Positions 28,065-35,900 of a stretch of DNA of 38,449 bases are shown here, in pieces. The stretch is from contig NZ_FNQE01000031.1 of the NCBI RefSeq assembly GCF_900107485.1, positions 1 to 38,449 on the forward strand. Reading direction: 5' to 3'. A program made the translations under genes and the position numbers. The notes under the pieces were generated by a model that saw only the letters and a program-made list of their open reading frames with translations, was not told the DNA's origin and did no database searches. Each line of letters begins with the position of its first letter. Positions within the stretch are counted from its first letter, which is position 1. This stretch comes from Proteiniborus ethanoligenes (GTDB taxonomy: Bacteria > Bacillota > Clostridia > Tissierellales > Proteiniboraceae).

Positions 28065-28445
28065 CTATATTATGATAAACTTAGCTTTTGGTAACATTTC
28101 CTTAAGTACTCGGGTTATGTTGCTATTCTCAATATCTTTATCGCTAGGAGAGGAACCCATTATGATATGTGTAATATTATTCTTTATTGCAAAATCAGAA
28201 ATAGCTTTTATGACATCTTTTGATCTAATTACAGTAAGATCTGCACCAACCTTTTTTGATGCATCAAATAGATATTCCAATGCTTCTCCGTCATTTGAAT
28301 TGTATAAGAAATTATCGTTTTCACTTACAACATGGATAATATACAAATTGTCTCCTTCATTAATCTCATTATAGCCGCCCATTATAAGCCTTTTACAGGT
28401 TTTTTGTTGGGTTACGCATACCATCACATTTTTATGATCCTTCAT
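28065..28445 (-). CDS. Universal stress protein-like domain protein
   Basis: 126 residues from ATG 28445, which has AAAGGAG eight bases upstream. The Rossmann-like Usp fold is supported by the MVCVTQQKTCKRLI start (as in the Usp domain of KdpD), the central VGADLTVIRSKDVIKAISDFA, and THIIMGSSPSD near 95, a degenerate version of the ATP-binding GxxG loop. It probably binds nucleotide or acts as an adaptor. The next gene downstream is the DsrE-like gene. Confidence 0.75.
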   Translation of the reverse strand: MKDHKNVMVCVTQQKTCKRLIMGGYNEINEGDNLYIIHVVSENDNFLYNSNDGEALEYLFDASKKVGADLTVIRSKDVIKAISDFAIKNNITHIIMGSSPSDKDIENSNITRVLKEMLPKAKFIII

Positions 28446-28691
28446 ATCTAAACTCCTTTCAAAAGACAGTACAAAACAATAAACTATTGGGCAGTACTTA
28501 TTCAACTCTTATAATTATATCAATGAATGAAGAAAAAATAAAGAAGTACTATTGTTTTCTTTTGTTAATTAAATGAAAGAATTAGAATAAAATAATAAAA
28601 AACCATAAATTAATATAGCATCCTTAAAGAATTGTATTTGTTTTAGTGCTATTGAACTATAATGTAATATGCTACTTACTCATTAGTTGCT

Positions 28692-28952
28692 CTAACTGTC
28701 AGTATAATTAATCTGCTTCTTCAAGATACTTATTTCCTTTTCTAAATCCTTTATCTTGTTTTCTGCATAGACTTTATTAATTATATTTTCTGAAGACAAA
28801 TTTGTGTTTTGACAAGCCTCTTGCATATCAGCAAATGCTGCTAAAAATGCTAAAAAATCACCAACTAAAGTTAGGAAAGCGCCTATTAAGGCCAATCTCA
28901 AGGGATCAATTTTACAGCAGGAATTATTTATATCTTTTTTATATATAATCAT
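28692..28952 (-). CDS. Small membrane protein with C-terminal coiled coil
   Basis: 86 residues from ATG 28952, six bases behind GAGAGGTG; the GTG at 28961 falls within that site. A CC pair sits near residue 12, then a hydrophobic stretch DPLRLALIGAFLTLVGDFLA (about 17-42), then a helical tail with heptad-like repeats (DLEKEISILKKQI). No known family function. Divergent from the Spo0E gene. Confidence 0.65.
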   Translation of the reverse strand: MIIYKKDINNSCCKIDPLRLALIGAFLTLVGDFLAFLAAFADMQEACQNTNLSSENIINKVYAENKIKDLEKEISILKKQINYTDS

Positions 28953-29080
28953 ATATTTCACCTCTCACAATCATTGTATTTAGATAGATAAATTTTGTGT
29001 ATTTGTTTGCAATAGAAAATATATAATTATGCATAAATAATTTATTTTAAGGTAAACTTCTTATGGAGGTGTGATTATAT

Positions 29081-29263
29081 ATGTCAGAATTGAATAATTT
29101 GTTAAGTGATATAGAAGTGCTTAGAGAAAACTTAATAAAGCTAATTGAAAAAAAAGAAGGCAATTTACAAGATCCTGATATAATAGCTACAAGTCAAATA
29201 TTAAATGCTGCTATTACTAAGTATAATGAATTTATTTTGAAAAAATCTAAATCTAGTGACTAA
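29081..29263 (+). CDS. Spo0E-family aspartyl-phosphate phosphatase
   Basis: 60 residues, two helices. LRENLIKLIEKK in helix 1 and SQILNAAITKYNEF in helix 2 match the Spo0E signature SQxLDxxIxxY, with Asn where Asp is usual. Family members dephosphorylate Spo0A~P or other response regulators and so delay sporulation. ATG 29081 has a strong GGAGGTG site. It lies next to the tRNA-Sec island on the host side. Confidence 0.8.
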   Translation: MSELNNLLSDIEVLRENLIKLIEKKEGNLQDPDIIATSQILNAAITKYNEFILKKSKSSD

Positions 29264-29385
29264 TAGAGGTTAATGAGTATGGAGCAGTAACAGAAAAACA
29301 ATAAGTATTCCAGAACAAATTTCGTTCCTCCATAATCTTTCTCCATGATTCAAATAAAAAAACAGCCTAAGCTGTTTAATCACTA
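29264..29385. other. Intergenic region with the original tRNA-Sec terminator
   Basis: No ORF of note. AAACAGC at 29360-29366 pairs with GCTGTTT at 29371-29377; on the minus strand this 7-bp stem with TTAG loop is followed by T7. It sits just past the tRNA-like copy at 29386 and is best read as the terminator that once served tRNA-Sec. Confidence 0.6.
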
Positions 29386-29454
29386 TGGCGGGAGTATGTG
29401 AGAATCGAACTCACCCAAGAGGCTCCTAACCCCTCACGCTGGTTTTGAAGACCA
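29386..29454 (-). repeat. Distal attachment site: 3' half of tRNA-Sec
   Basis: A 69-nt copy of tRNA-Sec from the anticodon stem to CCA, lacking acceptor 5' strand and D-arm, so not a functional gene. It differs from the intact copy at 29394, 29401, 29411 and 29436. Its T-stem stays paired through a compensatory double change, and its 3' acceptor strand (TACTCCC) pairs perfectly with the 5' strand at 37095-37101. Confidence 0.9.
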
Positions 29455-29606
29455 CTTAAAGCTTCAAATCTCTCTAATCAAGTAATATCAAGCGTTACAT
29501 CAATTCATTAATTTTCATCACGTCGGTTTACCTTGTTTTTATTATATCAAATAAATATACAATCATCAATCAATAAAACAAGCAAAAGAGCCTGTTTCCA
29601 AGCTCT
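29455..29606 (-). other. Island end without genes; terminator of the translocase remnant
   Basis: Nothing coding is seen. At 29587-29606 an 8-bp stem (one G-T pair) with a GAAA tetraloop and following T4 on the minus strand ends the FtsK-like reading frame. Confidence 0.6.
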
Positions 29607-30141
29607 ATAAATAATCCTCAGCAGTTTTTTCTTTTATATCATAATTTTGATTATCTGTTTCAATGAACTCCTTTGTAATATTATTTTCCTTTCCTTCTAC
29701 TATAGTATTAGGTGAACCTATCTTATAATCACTATACTTGTTGAATGGAGTATTTTCTGTTAAATATGCAACTACATTAGCATCTATAAATGGAGCAACT
29801 ATTTCATATGCACCATCTTTCGATGTTTCATTTATATAGAATCGACCAAACTTATTAATTTTAGATGCCCTAGTATCACCCTTACCTAACGCCATTGTAG
29901 AATATTCTTCCCTAGATATTCTACCACAAATTACATAATCAAATAAATTTCTAGCAGTTCCTAAGAGGGATTTCCCACCTATGCTTTCAGCTTTTGGGTC
30001 TTGTAAAGCAATAAGTAAATGAATTCCAGCACTTCTACCAACCCTTAATATATTTTCATAGTCCTTATAAGCACCCTCATTTCCCTCATCCTTACCTGAA
30101 CCCTTACCATCAAATATTTCTGTATCATTTTCCTGTTCCAC
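29605..30141 (-). pseudogene. FtsK/SpoIIIE-like translocase, C-terminal fragment
   Basis: 178 codons. ILRVGRSAGIHLLIALQDPKAE is the classic segment after Walker B of FtsK/SpoIIIE-type DNA pumps, followed by LLGTARNLFDYVICGR and ALGKGDTRASKINKFGRFY, a GKGD motif of the same domain. The Walker A and B region is missing. The frame is +1 relative to the N-terminal fragment, with which it overlaps by 17 nt, so an internal deletion has joined the two out of frame. Its apparent GTG start is probably not used. Confidence 0.8.
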
Positions 30142-30364
30142 CTACTAATAAACAATGTGCAGAGTCAGGATTTTCTAAATTCCACTCTACCCAACCCTTT
30201 ACACCTAATCCCATAACTACTGATGATTTGCTAGATGGTTTGGGTATATCATGTATTGTATATTTATCGGTTATAGCCTCTTCGTAAGTGTCCGCCCATG
30301 TCCTTAAAGTACTTATTCCAAATTCCTCGTCGTAACAATCATAAATTATTTCAAATCTTTTCAC
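30125..30364 (-). pseudogene. FtsK/SpoIIIE-like translocase, N-terminal fragment
   Basis: 79 codons from a GTG with GAGAGGGGTGG upstream. It ends HCLLVGGTGK then a stop, that is, exactly inside the Walker A loop, which normally continues GKS. The stretch VKGWVEWNLENPDSAHCLLVGGTG corresponds to the strand leading into the P-loop in FtsK-like proteins. The remainder of the ATPase core is deleted. The likely ancestral role was DNA transfer or segregation of the element. Confidence 0.75.
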
Positions 30365-30432
30365 GTCACCACCCCTCTCTGTACTATGATATCACTGTGC
30401 TTAATTATGTGCGTTCAAAATGTGTGATAAAG

Positions 30433-30458
30433 GAAAGAACCCTTTTCAGGGTTCTTTC
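30433..30458 (-). terminator. Terminator of the secreted hydrolase gene
   Basis: GAAAGAACCC / GGGTTCTTTC, a perfect 10-bp stem with 6-nt loop directly at the stop codon. Confidence 0.8.
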
Positions 30459-31867
30459 TAGTATATTTCTACTTTTAATGCTTTCTTTATTTCCTCGCCC
30501 ACAGGTAATTTATACACAGGGTCTTCGCTATCTCTATTGTCTTTAACGAATTGTATTATATATTCAAATATTTCGTACGATGCCCAGTGACCTGTATCTT
30601 TTGCATACACAAATGCACCTTTTCCACCCGCTGATTTGTATGCTTCTACTGTATTTTTAGTTCTTGCTTTGAATTCTTTTCCGAATAACTTTATTATTAA
30701 TTCTCTTTCTTTCTTTCCATACGTATCACTACTCATTAATGGGTCATTTGTATCTAGTTCACCTACATAAGTTAATTTCGCTACCTTGTTTTGTTCGTCT
30801 AGGTTGAATTTTCTGCCAGTTATTTTCTCATATTCAGATACTCCTATTGGGTATATTAATTCCTCTCCTTTATAAGTTTCAAGAGGTATTATAGTCCCCG
30901 CCATAGCACCACCTGTAACCATTACCTTTACTCTATGAGGGTAAAGTAATGTAAACCTATTTGCAAATTCACCTGATGCAGAGAACCCATTCCACATAAC
31001 TTTATTTTCTACTTTATGGTCGTACTTATTTAAATAGGCTATCGCATGGTCAATCATTGCTAGTACTTGCTTATCTATGTCTACGAAGTCATTTATATTA
31101 TATCCACCGTCACTATAACCTGTCTTTAACTGCTCACCTATTACTTTATCTTTCATTAAATCCTTTAGTAATAATGAATCTCTATCTAACTGATGTTCAT
31201 AAACCATATTTTCGTCTTCTACGTTATTTACTATATTATTATAATAGGTGTTAGTTCTCGGAATTATAGGTATTATTAACGGCGAATATGTGCCCTCGGC
31301 TACGCCCACAGATAACAGAAAATTTTCTTCCATGTGAAATTTAGTTAATCTCTCTCCACCTTCAATTCTTGCTCCAGTGTTTAACATATCTACCATTAAA
31401 TATCTTTTTATACTTTTATTAAACTCTTTATATTCATTTGATGGTATTCTTAAGTAGTAAGGCCATTTAAATCCTTTTTCAGGCATTGCAGGAACTTTAA
31501 CTACTATTACATCTCCAGTTTCTTTTATAACAGGTAAATCCTCTGTCTTAAAATTTACATTTATTTTATCATTCTCGGTTATTACTCTTAATCTATAATC
31601 TGTATTTAATTTTAACTCTGTTTCAAACTCTACTTTATCCTTTTCTAATGAGAAATGTACCTTATCTCTCTTATTTTCCTTTAGAATATCAAATCCTATA
31701 ATTTCCTCTATATTTATTCCTAATTCTTTTAAATTTATATTTCCATTCTCATATCTTACTCTGTCTTTTACAGTTAGGTCTTTCCAACCCGTACTTGCTG
31801 CGAATACCTCAGTACCTACACTTAGTAGCATTACCATAACTAACATTAAACTAAATAATCTTTTCAT
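30458..31867 (-). CDS. Secreted alpha/beta hydrolase, island cargo
   Basis: 469 residues from ATG 31867; an ATG nine bases earlier directly abuts the AGGAGG site. A signal peptide (MKRLFSLMLVMVMLLSV, cleavage after VFA) leads to an N-terminal beta-rich region of about 110 residues. The hydrolase domain has nucleophile motif GFSASG (Ser about 296), acid candidate in GELDTNDP (about 372) and His in DTGHW (about 427). It resembles esterase or depolymerase-type enzymes; the substrate is unknown. Complete, with its own ribosome binding site and terminator, in contrast to its broken neighbours. Confidence 0.75.
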   Translation of the reverse strand: MKRLFSLMLVMVMLLSVGTEVFAASTGWKDLTVKDRVRYENGNINLKELGINIEEIIGFDILKENKRDKVHFSLEKDKVEFETELKLNTDYRLRVITENDKINVNFKTEDLPVIKETGDVIVVKVPAMPEKGFKWPYYLRIPSNEYKEFNKSIKRYLMVDMLNTGARIEGGERLTKFHMEENFLLSVGVAEGTYSPLIIPIIPRTNTYYNNIVNNVEDENMVYEHQLDRDSLLLKDLMKDKVIGEQLKTGYSDGGYNINDFVDIDKQVLAMIDHAIAYLNKYDHKVENKVMWNGFSASGEFANRFTLLYPHRVKVMVTGGAMAGTIIPLETYKGEELIYPIGVSEYEKITGRKFNLDEQNKVAKLTYVGELDTNDPLMSSDTYGKKERELIIKLFGKEFKARTKNTVEAYKSAGGKGAFVYAKDTGHWASYEIFEYIIQFVKDNRDSEDPVYKLPVGEEIKKALKVEIY

Positions 31868-31885
31868 ATTTTTCATCCTCCTGTT

Positions 31886-32287
31886 TTATAAATTTCCCTT
31901 ACTATTTCTATCTAATAAATTTTGAATAAACAATCTACCAGCATGACCGTAATTATTTTCTATCATACTTTCAATTTTTAATGCCAATTTGATATTTTTT
32001 TCTTCTAATGGACTTCCATGAAATTCAAATCCTCTAGCCAACTCACCTTTATTTTCGCTTGCCCCATCATTTAATAAAGGACTTTCACTTGTAGTATATA
32101 AGATTGTTCTTAAATCCCTTGAACTTTGAGAACCTCTTCCTACACCACCACGTCCTCCACCTTTACCACTCTCTATAAAATATAACATTTTACTGGTGAC
32201 ATTCTTCCTCATATTATGAATATCATTTATAAAGATTGGTATATGGGTATGCAACGCTATTGATTTTTCAAGTTTATCAAGAGTCAT
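31886..32287 (-). pseudogene. DUF927-type helicase, C-terminal fragment
   Basis: 133 codons. IFINDIHNMRKNVTSKMLYF, ESGKGGGRGGVGRGSQ and RTILYTTSESPLLNDG match the post-Walker B part of DUF927 proteins, phage and plasmid primase-associated helicases. The P-loop part is missing. It overlaps the preceding fragment by four bases (ATGA), which could allow coupled translation, but the lost core makes activity unlikely. Confidence 0.7.
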
Positions 32288-33030
32288 TCTGTTATGTGTT
32301 CTATTTCAACATTCGAACCTAGCTCCACATCAAGATAGTTAAGATAAACCATTACATCAACTATATTTCTCTCGTCTGCATCAAAATCTCTACCTTTTAA
32401 TGCATCTAAAATCCCCTTTCTAGTACTTATATCAGTTAATACTTCTTTTCTAAAAATACCCCTTTTATCCTTATAGGTTATCTCCAATTCAGATAAATTA
32501 GTATCAACATTCTTAAACACCCTAGAAATTTCAGGAACGGTAGTAGTAACTTCTACCCTTTTATAGGCATATTCTCCATCTAACATATAAGGAATACACT
32601 TGTATAAAACCCCTTCTACGATTTCCCACTCTGGAATTTCCAACCCTTGTCCATGTTCATAAGGAACCAAGCTCACTTCTTTCTCAAGCTTTTTAGTATA
32701 CTTATTAAAATTACCTTTACTTATTCCATTTGCTTTTAGTTGTTTTTCATAAAACATTTCCATTAGCTCAGGATTTCCATTATATTGTTTATAAGCTACC
32801 TCAACCAATTTTTCAAGTCTCTCAGCTTTTAGAATCTCATCTTCTATATTTTCCCATTTATCAAATTCCATTGAGATTAAATTCTCAGCTCTATTTACCC
32901 TACTTTCTAGGTTCTTTAGTACTTTCTCAACCACATTATTAAAAGCTGTTTCATCATCAATATCCTCTGATTTTTCCTGCTCATATAAGAAGGTAAAAAG
33001 CCTGTTAATATCTTTTTTCTTTACCTTCAT
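32284..33030 (-). pseudogene. Primase-helicase middle section (linker and N-terminal DUF927 region)
   Basis: 248 codons. It starts KKKDINRLFTFLYE, which resembles the KDxN continuation that follows a Toprim domain. A charged helical region comes next, then a beta-rich part (EIPEWEIVEGVLYKCIPYM) like the start of DUF927. It overlaps the Toprim frame by 26 nt around an A6 run. Most simply, Toprim, this section and the next fragment were one long primase-helicase gene that is now frameshifted and deleted. Confidence 0.55.
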
Positions 33031-33616
33031 TATCAGTTAATCCACTTAAGGACGGTACAATGTAACACCTATGCCCCAGTTTCTCAGCCCACTGAGTTTC
33101 AGCCTTCTCACCAGTACTATCCCAATCTAAGTGGATATAAATTTTATCAGGACTCATCTTTTTAATTTTTTCTACTACCCTTGGAGTTAATGAATGAACA
33201 CCATTTACCGACCAAATATTATCTATTCCACATTGTTTTACAGTTATGGCATCTATTTGTCCTTCAATAATATGAAGAATATCACCTTGTAAATATCCAT
33301 CTAACCGCTCTCCATCTTGCCATAAAATACCATTCCAATAGTCCGTATAACCTACCTTCATATATTTTGATATAGAATTTTCATCTATATCCCTACCAAT
33401 AATCCCTACAATCCTACCATTCTCAATGATAGGAATAGTAATTCGATTTTTTAGAGTACAATACACATTAGTTCTAGTAAAGTTGTCTGTATCTTTTGAA
33501 CCCAACAATTTAAACTCTATTAATTCCTCTAAGGTAATATCACTATTTTCTACTAGAGATATTAAAAAATCTGTGTAATCCCAAGGAGCGTAGCCTATTT
33601 CATAAATACTAGCCAA
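33005..33616 (-). pseudogene. DnaG-like primase, Toprim fragment
   Basis: About 203 codons. The Toprim metal motifs are intact: HIIEGQIDA (Glu) and IHLDWDSTGEKA (DxD). The upstream half of a CHC2-type primase, with second zinc-finger half and linker, is missing. The frame stays open upstream through NNRLINKELASIYE without a credible start; the TTG at 33616 lacks a clear ribosome binding site. Together with the fragment at 33639-33758 it forms a broken gene. Confidence 0.75.
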
Positions 33617-33638
33617 TTCTTTATTTATTAGCCTATTA

Positions 33639-33758
33639 TTAAAGAAGGGGGCAACAAATCATCTTTTGTCCCTGTGTATCAACTCCTAAATATTCTAAGG
33701 TCGAGTGTACATCAAGCTTTGCTCTAATTTGTTCTATGTTTTTTACCTTTTTAGTCAA
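33639..33758 (-). pseudogene. DnaG-like primase, N-terminal fragment
   Basis: 39 codons from TTG 33758, six bases behind GGGGGTG. IEQIRAKLDVHSTLEYLGVD followed by MICCP is the start of a CHC2 zinc-ribbon primase domain, which then hits a stop at a C5 run where a deletion and frameshift occurred. Too short for the ORF size usually listed, but clearly coding in origin. Confidence 0.65.
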
Positions 33759-33852
33759 GGGATTCACCCCCTTGAACCTTTGTATAAACTTCTTCTATCA
33801 TGCTTTCAAGTTTCTTTCTATTTTTATAAATTTTATTCGAGCTACAACTCAC
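33751..33852 (-). CDS. 33-residue ORF or gene tail overlapping the secreted protein gene
   Basis: A short frame (NKIYKNRKKLESMIEEVYTK) overlapping the end of the secreted protein gene and the start of the primase fragment. It looks helical and coding, but its only start is a GTG inside the previous gene. It may be the remaining 3' end of a helical protein replaced by the cargo genes. Confidence 0.3.
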   Translation of the reverse strand: MSCSSNKIYKNRKKLESMIEEVYTKVQGGESLD

Positions 33853-34357
33853 CCACTGCCCTAGTGTCGGTATACACTGTTCTAAAAGGCCTTACTCTAC
33901 TAGCGTATGGTTTTGAGGGGTCTGCGTATTCGTCTATTTCTATAGGCCTTGGCGATGACATTTTTGTTTCACTATGTGCTATGTTAGGAATCATACGCGC
34001 GTCACGTGTAAATCCTAAATAAACTGGATTCCCTTTTGCGTCATAGTTCTGCCCCATTTCTGTAGTTACGTCTTTATCATTCCCATATACCCAAAATCCG
34101 TCACCTTTTATTAACTTATCATAATCTAAGTGGAAACCATTATCGCTTTGCCAAGATGTAAATACTCTCCCTAAGTAGGTGTGTAAATAATTATCTACGT
34201 CATTCTTATCTTTAAAGTCTGTGTTTAATTTCTTTAAGGCATTTCTTAACTTTTCAAAATCTGTCTCTTCGGTAATGTCTTCTGCATACACCGAAGTTAC
34301 CATACCAAATATCATTACTACTAAAAGTATTATACTTATTATTCTGCGTTGTTTCAC
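33842..34357 (-). CDS. Secreted protein of unknown function, island cargo
   Basis: 171 residues from GTG 34357, a few bases behind AGGAGGAGAG; a longer TTG frame to 34378 would contain that site. A signal peptide (MKQRRIISIILLVVMIFGMV, cleavage after VYA) is followed by an acidic mature part with no recognised domain. It lies 33 nt behind the SLH protein gene, probably co-expressed with it. The end is at GEL without obvious truncation, though a longer ancestor cannot be excluded. Confidence 0.65.
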   Translation of the reverse strand: MKQRRIISIILLVVMIFGMVTSVYAEDITEETDFEKLRNALKKLNTDFKDKNDVDNYLHTYLGRVFTSWQSDNGFHLDYDKLIKGDGFWVYGNDKDVTTEMGQNYDAKGNPVYLGFTRDARMIPNIAHSETKMSSPRPIEIDEYADPSKPYASRVRPFRTVYTDTRAVGEL

Positions 34358-34390
34358 ACTCTCTCCTCCTATCAACAATTAGGGGTGAGC

Positions 34391-35485
34391 CTAATTGTTC
34401 ACCCCAAACTGTAATCTCAGTTTTCCTGTTATACCCCCAGATGGTTCTACTAGTTTATCTTTACTGATTTCGTAGAATTGTGGTACCTTATTTTTAAAAT
34501 GCTCTTTATCTATAATTTCTATTACTTTTGTTATTTCGTTGTCTGAAAACTTCCCAGTTAGTTTTAAAGTATCGGTTAACATTTGCTTATCGTAGTTAGC
34601 CATGCTTATTAAAAACAACCCTTCTCTAGAGCCTTGGTCGTATGCAAAAATTGTTTTGTTGTCGTCCTTATTTTTAAGTTCAAACCCTGAATCAAAACCA
34701 GCAAATTTCAAACCGTGTTTATCAGCAATACTCTTTCCACCACTGAAATCACCATTTGCTATCTTACCACTTAATGTTCCAGATGGTTTAGTTGGATTAG
34801 TAATTCCTTTTTCCTTAGCTAAATCATCAAACATCTTATCTGTTATTTCTGTCTTATCTTGAGGAACACCTACTATTCCGCCTATCTCATTTCCTACTAC
34901 TTCACTTGTTTTACCCATAAATTTTGTATGCCCTTTTTCAGCTAATCTTTTGAAAAATGCTGGGATTTGTTCCCTGTTTACTGCTTTATCAGCACCATAA
35001 CTTTCAAAAGTCAATTCACCGCTTAGCAATCCATTAGATATATCATTTTCATACATATAATAAATTGCTTGTCTTTCTGTTAAATTGAACCCATTCTTTT
35101 GAGCTACTAGTCTTGCGATATCCCCACGATTAAGTGTAATGTTTCTCATTTTTAAATCATTATAACCCTTTAATGTTAACCCATACTCACTTAGGTAGTT
35201 ATAATATCCCTCTGCCCAATGGGAGCCTGATGGACTTTCCAACTGGGTTAAATCCCCTTTATATGTAAATCTAGCTAATATAGAAACAAACTCTTGCTCA
35301 GTTATTTCATTCTTAGGTCTATAAGTACCATCTGTGTAACCTTTTACTAATCCCACTTCTACTGCCCATTGTACACTTTCATAAGCCCAATGATTTTTTG
35401 GAAGGTCATTAAAATCCATTGCATATACTCCTAATGACAAACACAAGATTAAACCAATTATCAAAATTCCCATTAATTTTTTCAT
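34391..35485 (-). CDS. S-layer-homology (SLH) domain protein, island cargo
   Basis: 364 residues. Signal peptide at 1-22 (ending LGVYA). SLH repeats: HWAYESVQWAVEVGLVKGYTDGTYRPKN at about 32-60 is a textbook first repeat, and HWAEGYYNYLSEYGL plus the NREQIPAFFKRL region are weaker second and third ones. The remaining 170 residues are unassigned. SLH triplets anchor proteins to pyruvylated cell-wall polymers, so this is probably surface-bound. AGGAGG precedes ATG 35485. First gene after the integrase; followed by the secreted protein gene. Confidence 0.85.
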   Translation of the reverse strand: MKKLMGILIIGLILCLSLGVYAMDFNDLPKNHWAYESVQWAVEVGLVKGYTDGTYRPKNEITEQEFVSILARFTYKGDLTQLESPSGSHWAEGYYNYLSEYGLTLKGYNDLKMRNITLNRGDIARLVAQKNGFNLTERQAIYYMYENDISNGLLSGELTFESYGADKAVNREQIPAFFKRLAEKGHTKFMGKTSEVVGNEIGGIVGVPQDKTEITDKMFDDLAKEKGITNPTKPSGTLSGKIANGDFSGGKSIADKHGLKFAGFDSGFELKNKDDNKTIFAYDQGSREGLFLISMANYDKQMLTDTLKLTGKFSDNEITKVIEIIDKEHFKNKVPQFYEISKDKLVEPSGGITGKLRLQFGVNN

Positions 35486-35640
35486 ATTTTAATCCTCCTC
35501 ATAATGTGTTAATTACATAAAGTATAACCTAAAATTAAAATAAAAGGAATATCTTAGTATAAGTGGATTCTAAATGATTATAATAATTGGTGGAGTTATT
35601 CTATCCCCATACTGTATTTTATAAAAATAATATACATTCC

Positions 35641-35784
35641 CTATTTTAAAGTTTGCTCATATTCTCTTATTATTTTATAAAAACTACTTTTCTTTAAATC
35701 AATTATTTCCATAAACTTTACAGCTGTTAATTCACCATTTTTCCATTTAGGGTATACTTTTATGAACGGGTGGGAGTTAAATGT
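35641..35784 (-). pseudogene. Serine resolvase C-terminal helix-turn-helix remnant
   Basis: 48 codons without a start. YPKWKNGELTAVKFMEII followed by LKKSSFYKIIREYE matches the C-terminal DNA-binding helix-turn-helix of Tn3-type serine resolvases (W..G.iTa...M..l.lk.stFYkiikeYE). The catalytic domain is gone; a TAA at 35785-35787 lies in frame upstream. Evidence of past deletion within the island. Confidence 0.7.
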
Positions 35785-35802
35785 TTAACCTAGTTCTCAT
35801 TG

Positions 35803-35850
35803 AATAGAAATCACCTTTTGGTACTAATGTATTAAAAGATGATTTCTATT
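35803..35850. repeat. Inverted repeat of 17 bp with one mismatch
   Basis: 35803-35819 and 35834-35850 are complementary at 16 of 17 positions with a 14-nt loop. Not followed by a T run on the minus strand, so not an obvious terminator. Confidence 0.7.
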
Positions 35851-35872
35851 GCGTGTAAAAGAGCCTTACTAC

Positions 35873-35898
35873 AAAAAAAAGAACCTAAAAGTAGGCTC
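35873..35898 (-). terminator. Integrase terminator
   Basis: On the minus strand GAGCCTA pairs with TAGGTTC (7 bp, one G-T) around a CTTT loop, followed by T8, just after the integrase stop codon. Confidence 0.85.
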
Positions 35899-35900
35899 TA

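Larger units (their letters stand above)
35486..35900 (-). other. Gene-poor stretch between integrase and SLH gene
   Basis: It holds the SLH gene promoter zone (35500-35640, A/T-rich), a resolvase remnant (35641-35784), a long imperfect inverted repeat (35803-35850) and the integrase terminator. No intact gene is seen. Confidence 0.6.

Noticed and set aside
29386-29454. A second tRNA-Sec gene
   Set aside because: Only the 3' half is present; no acceptor 5' strand or D-arm precedes it, and the anticodon stem loses its first pair. Better explained as the distal attachment site.
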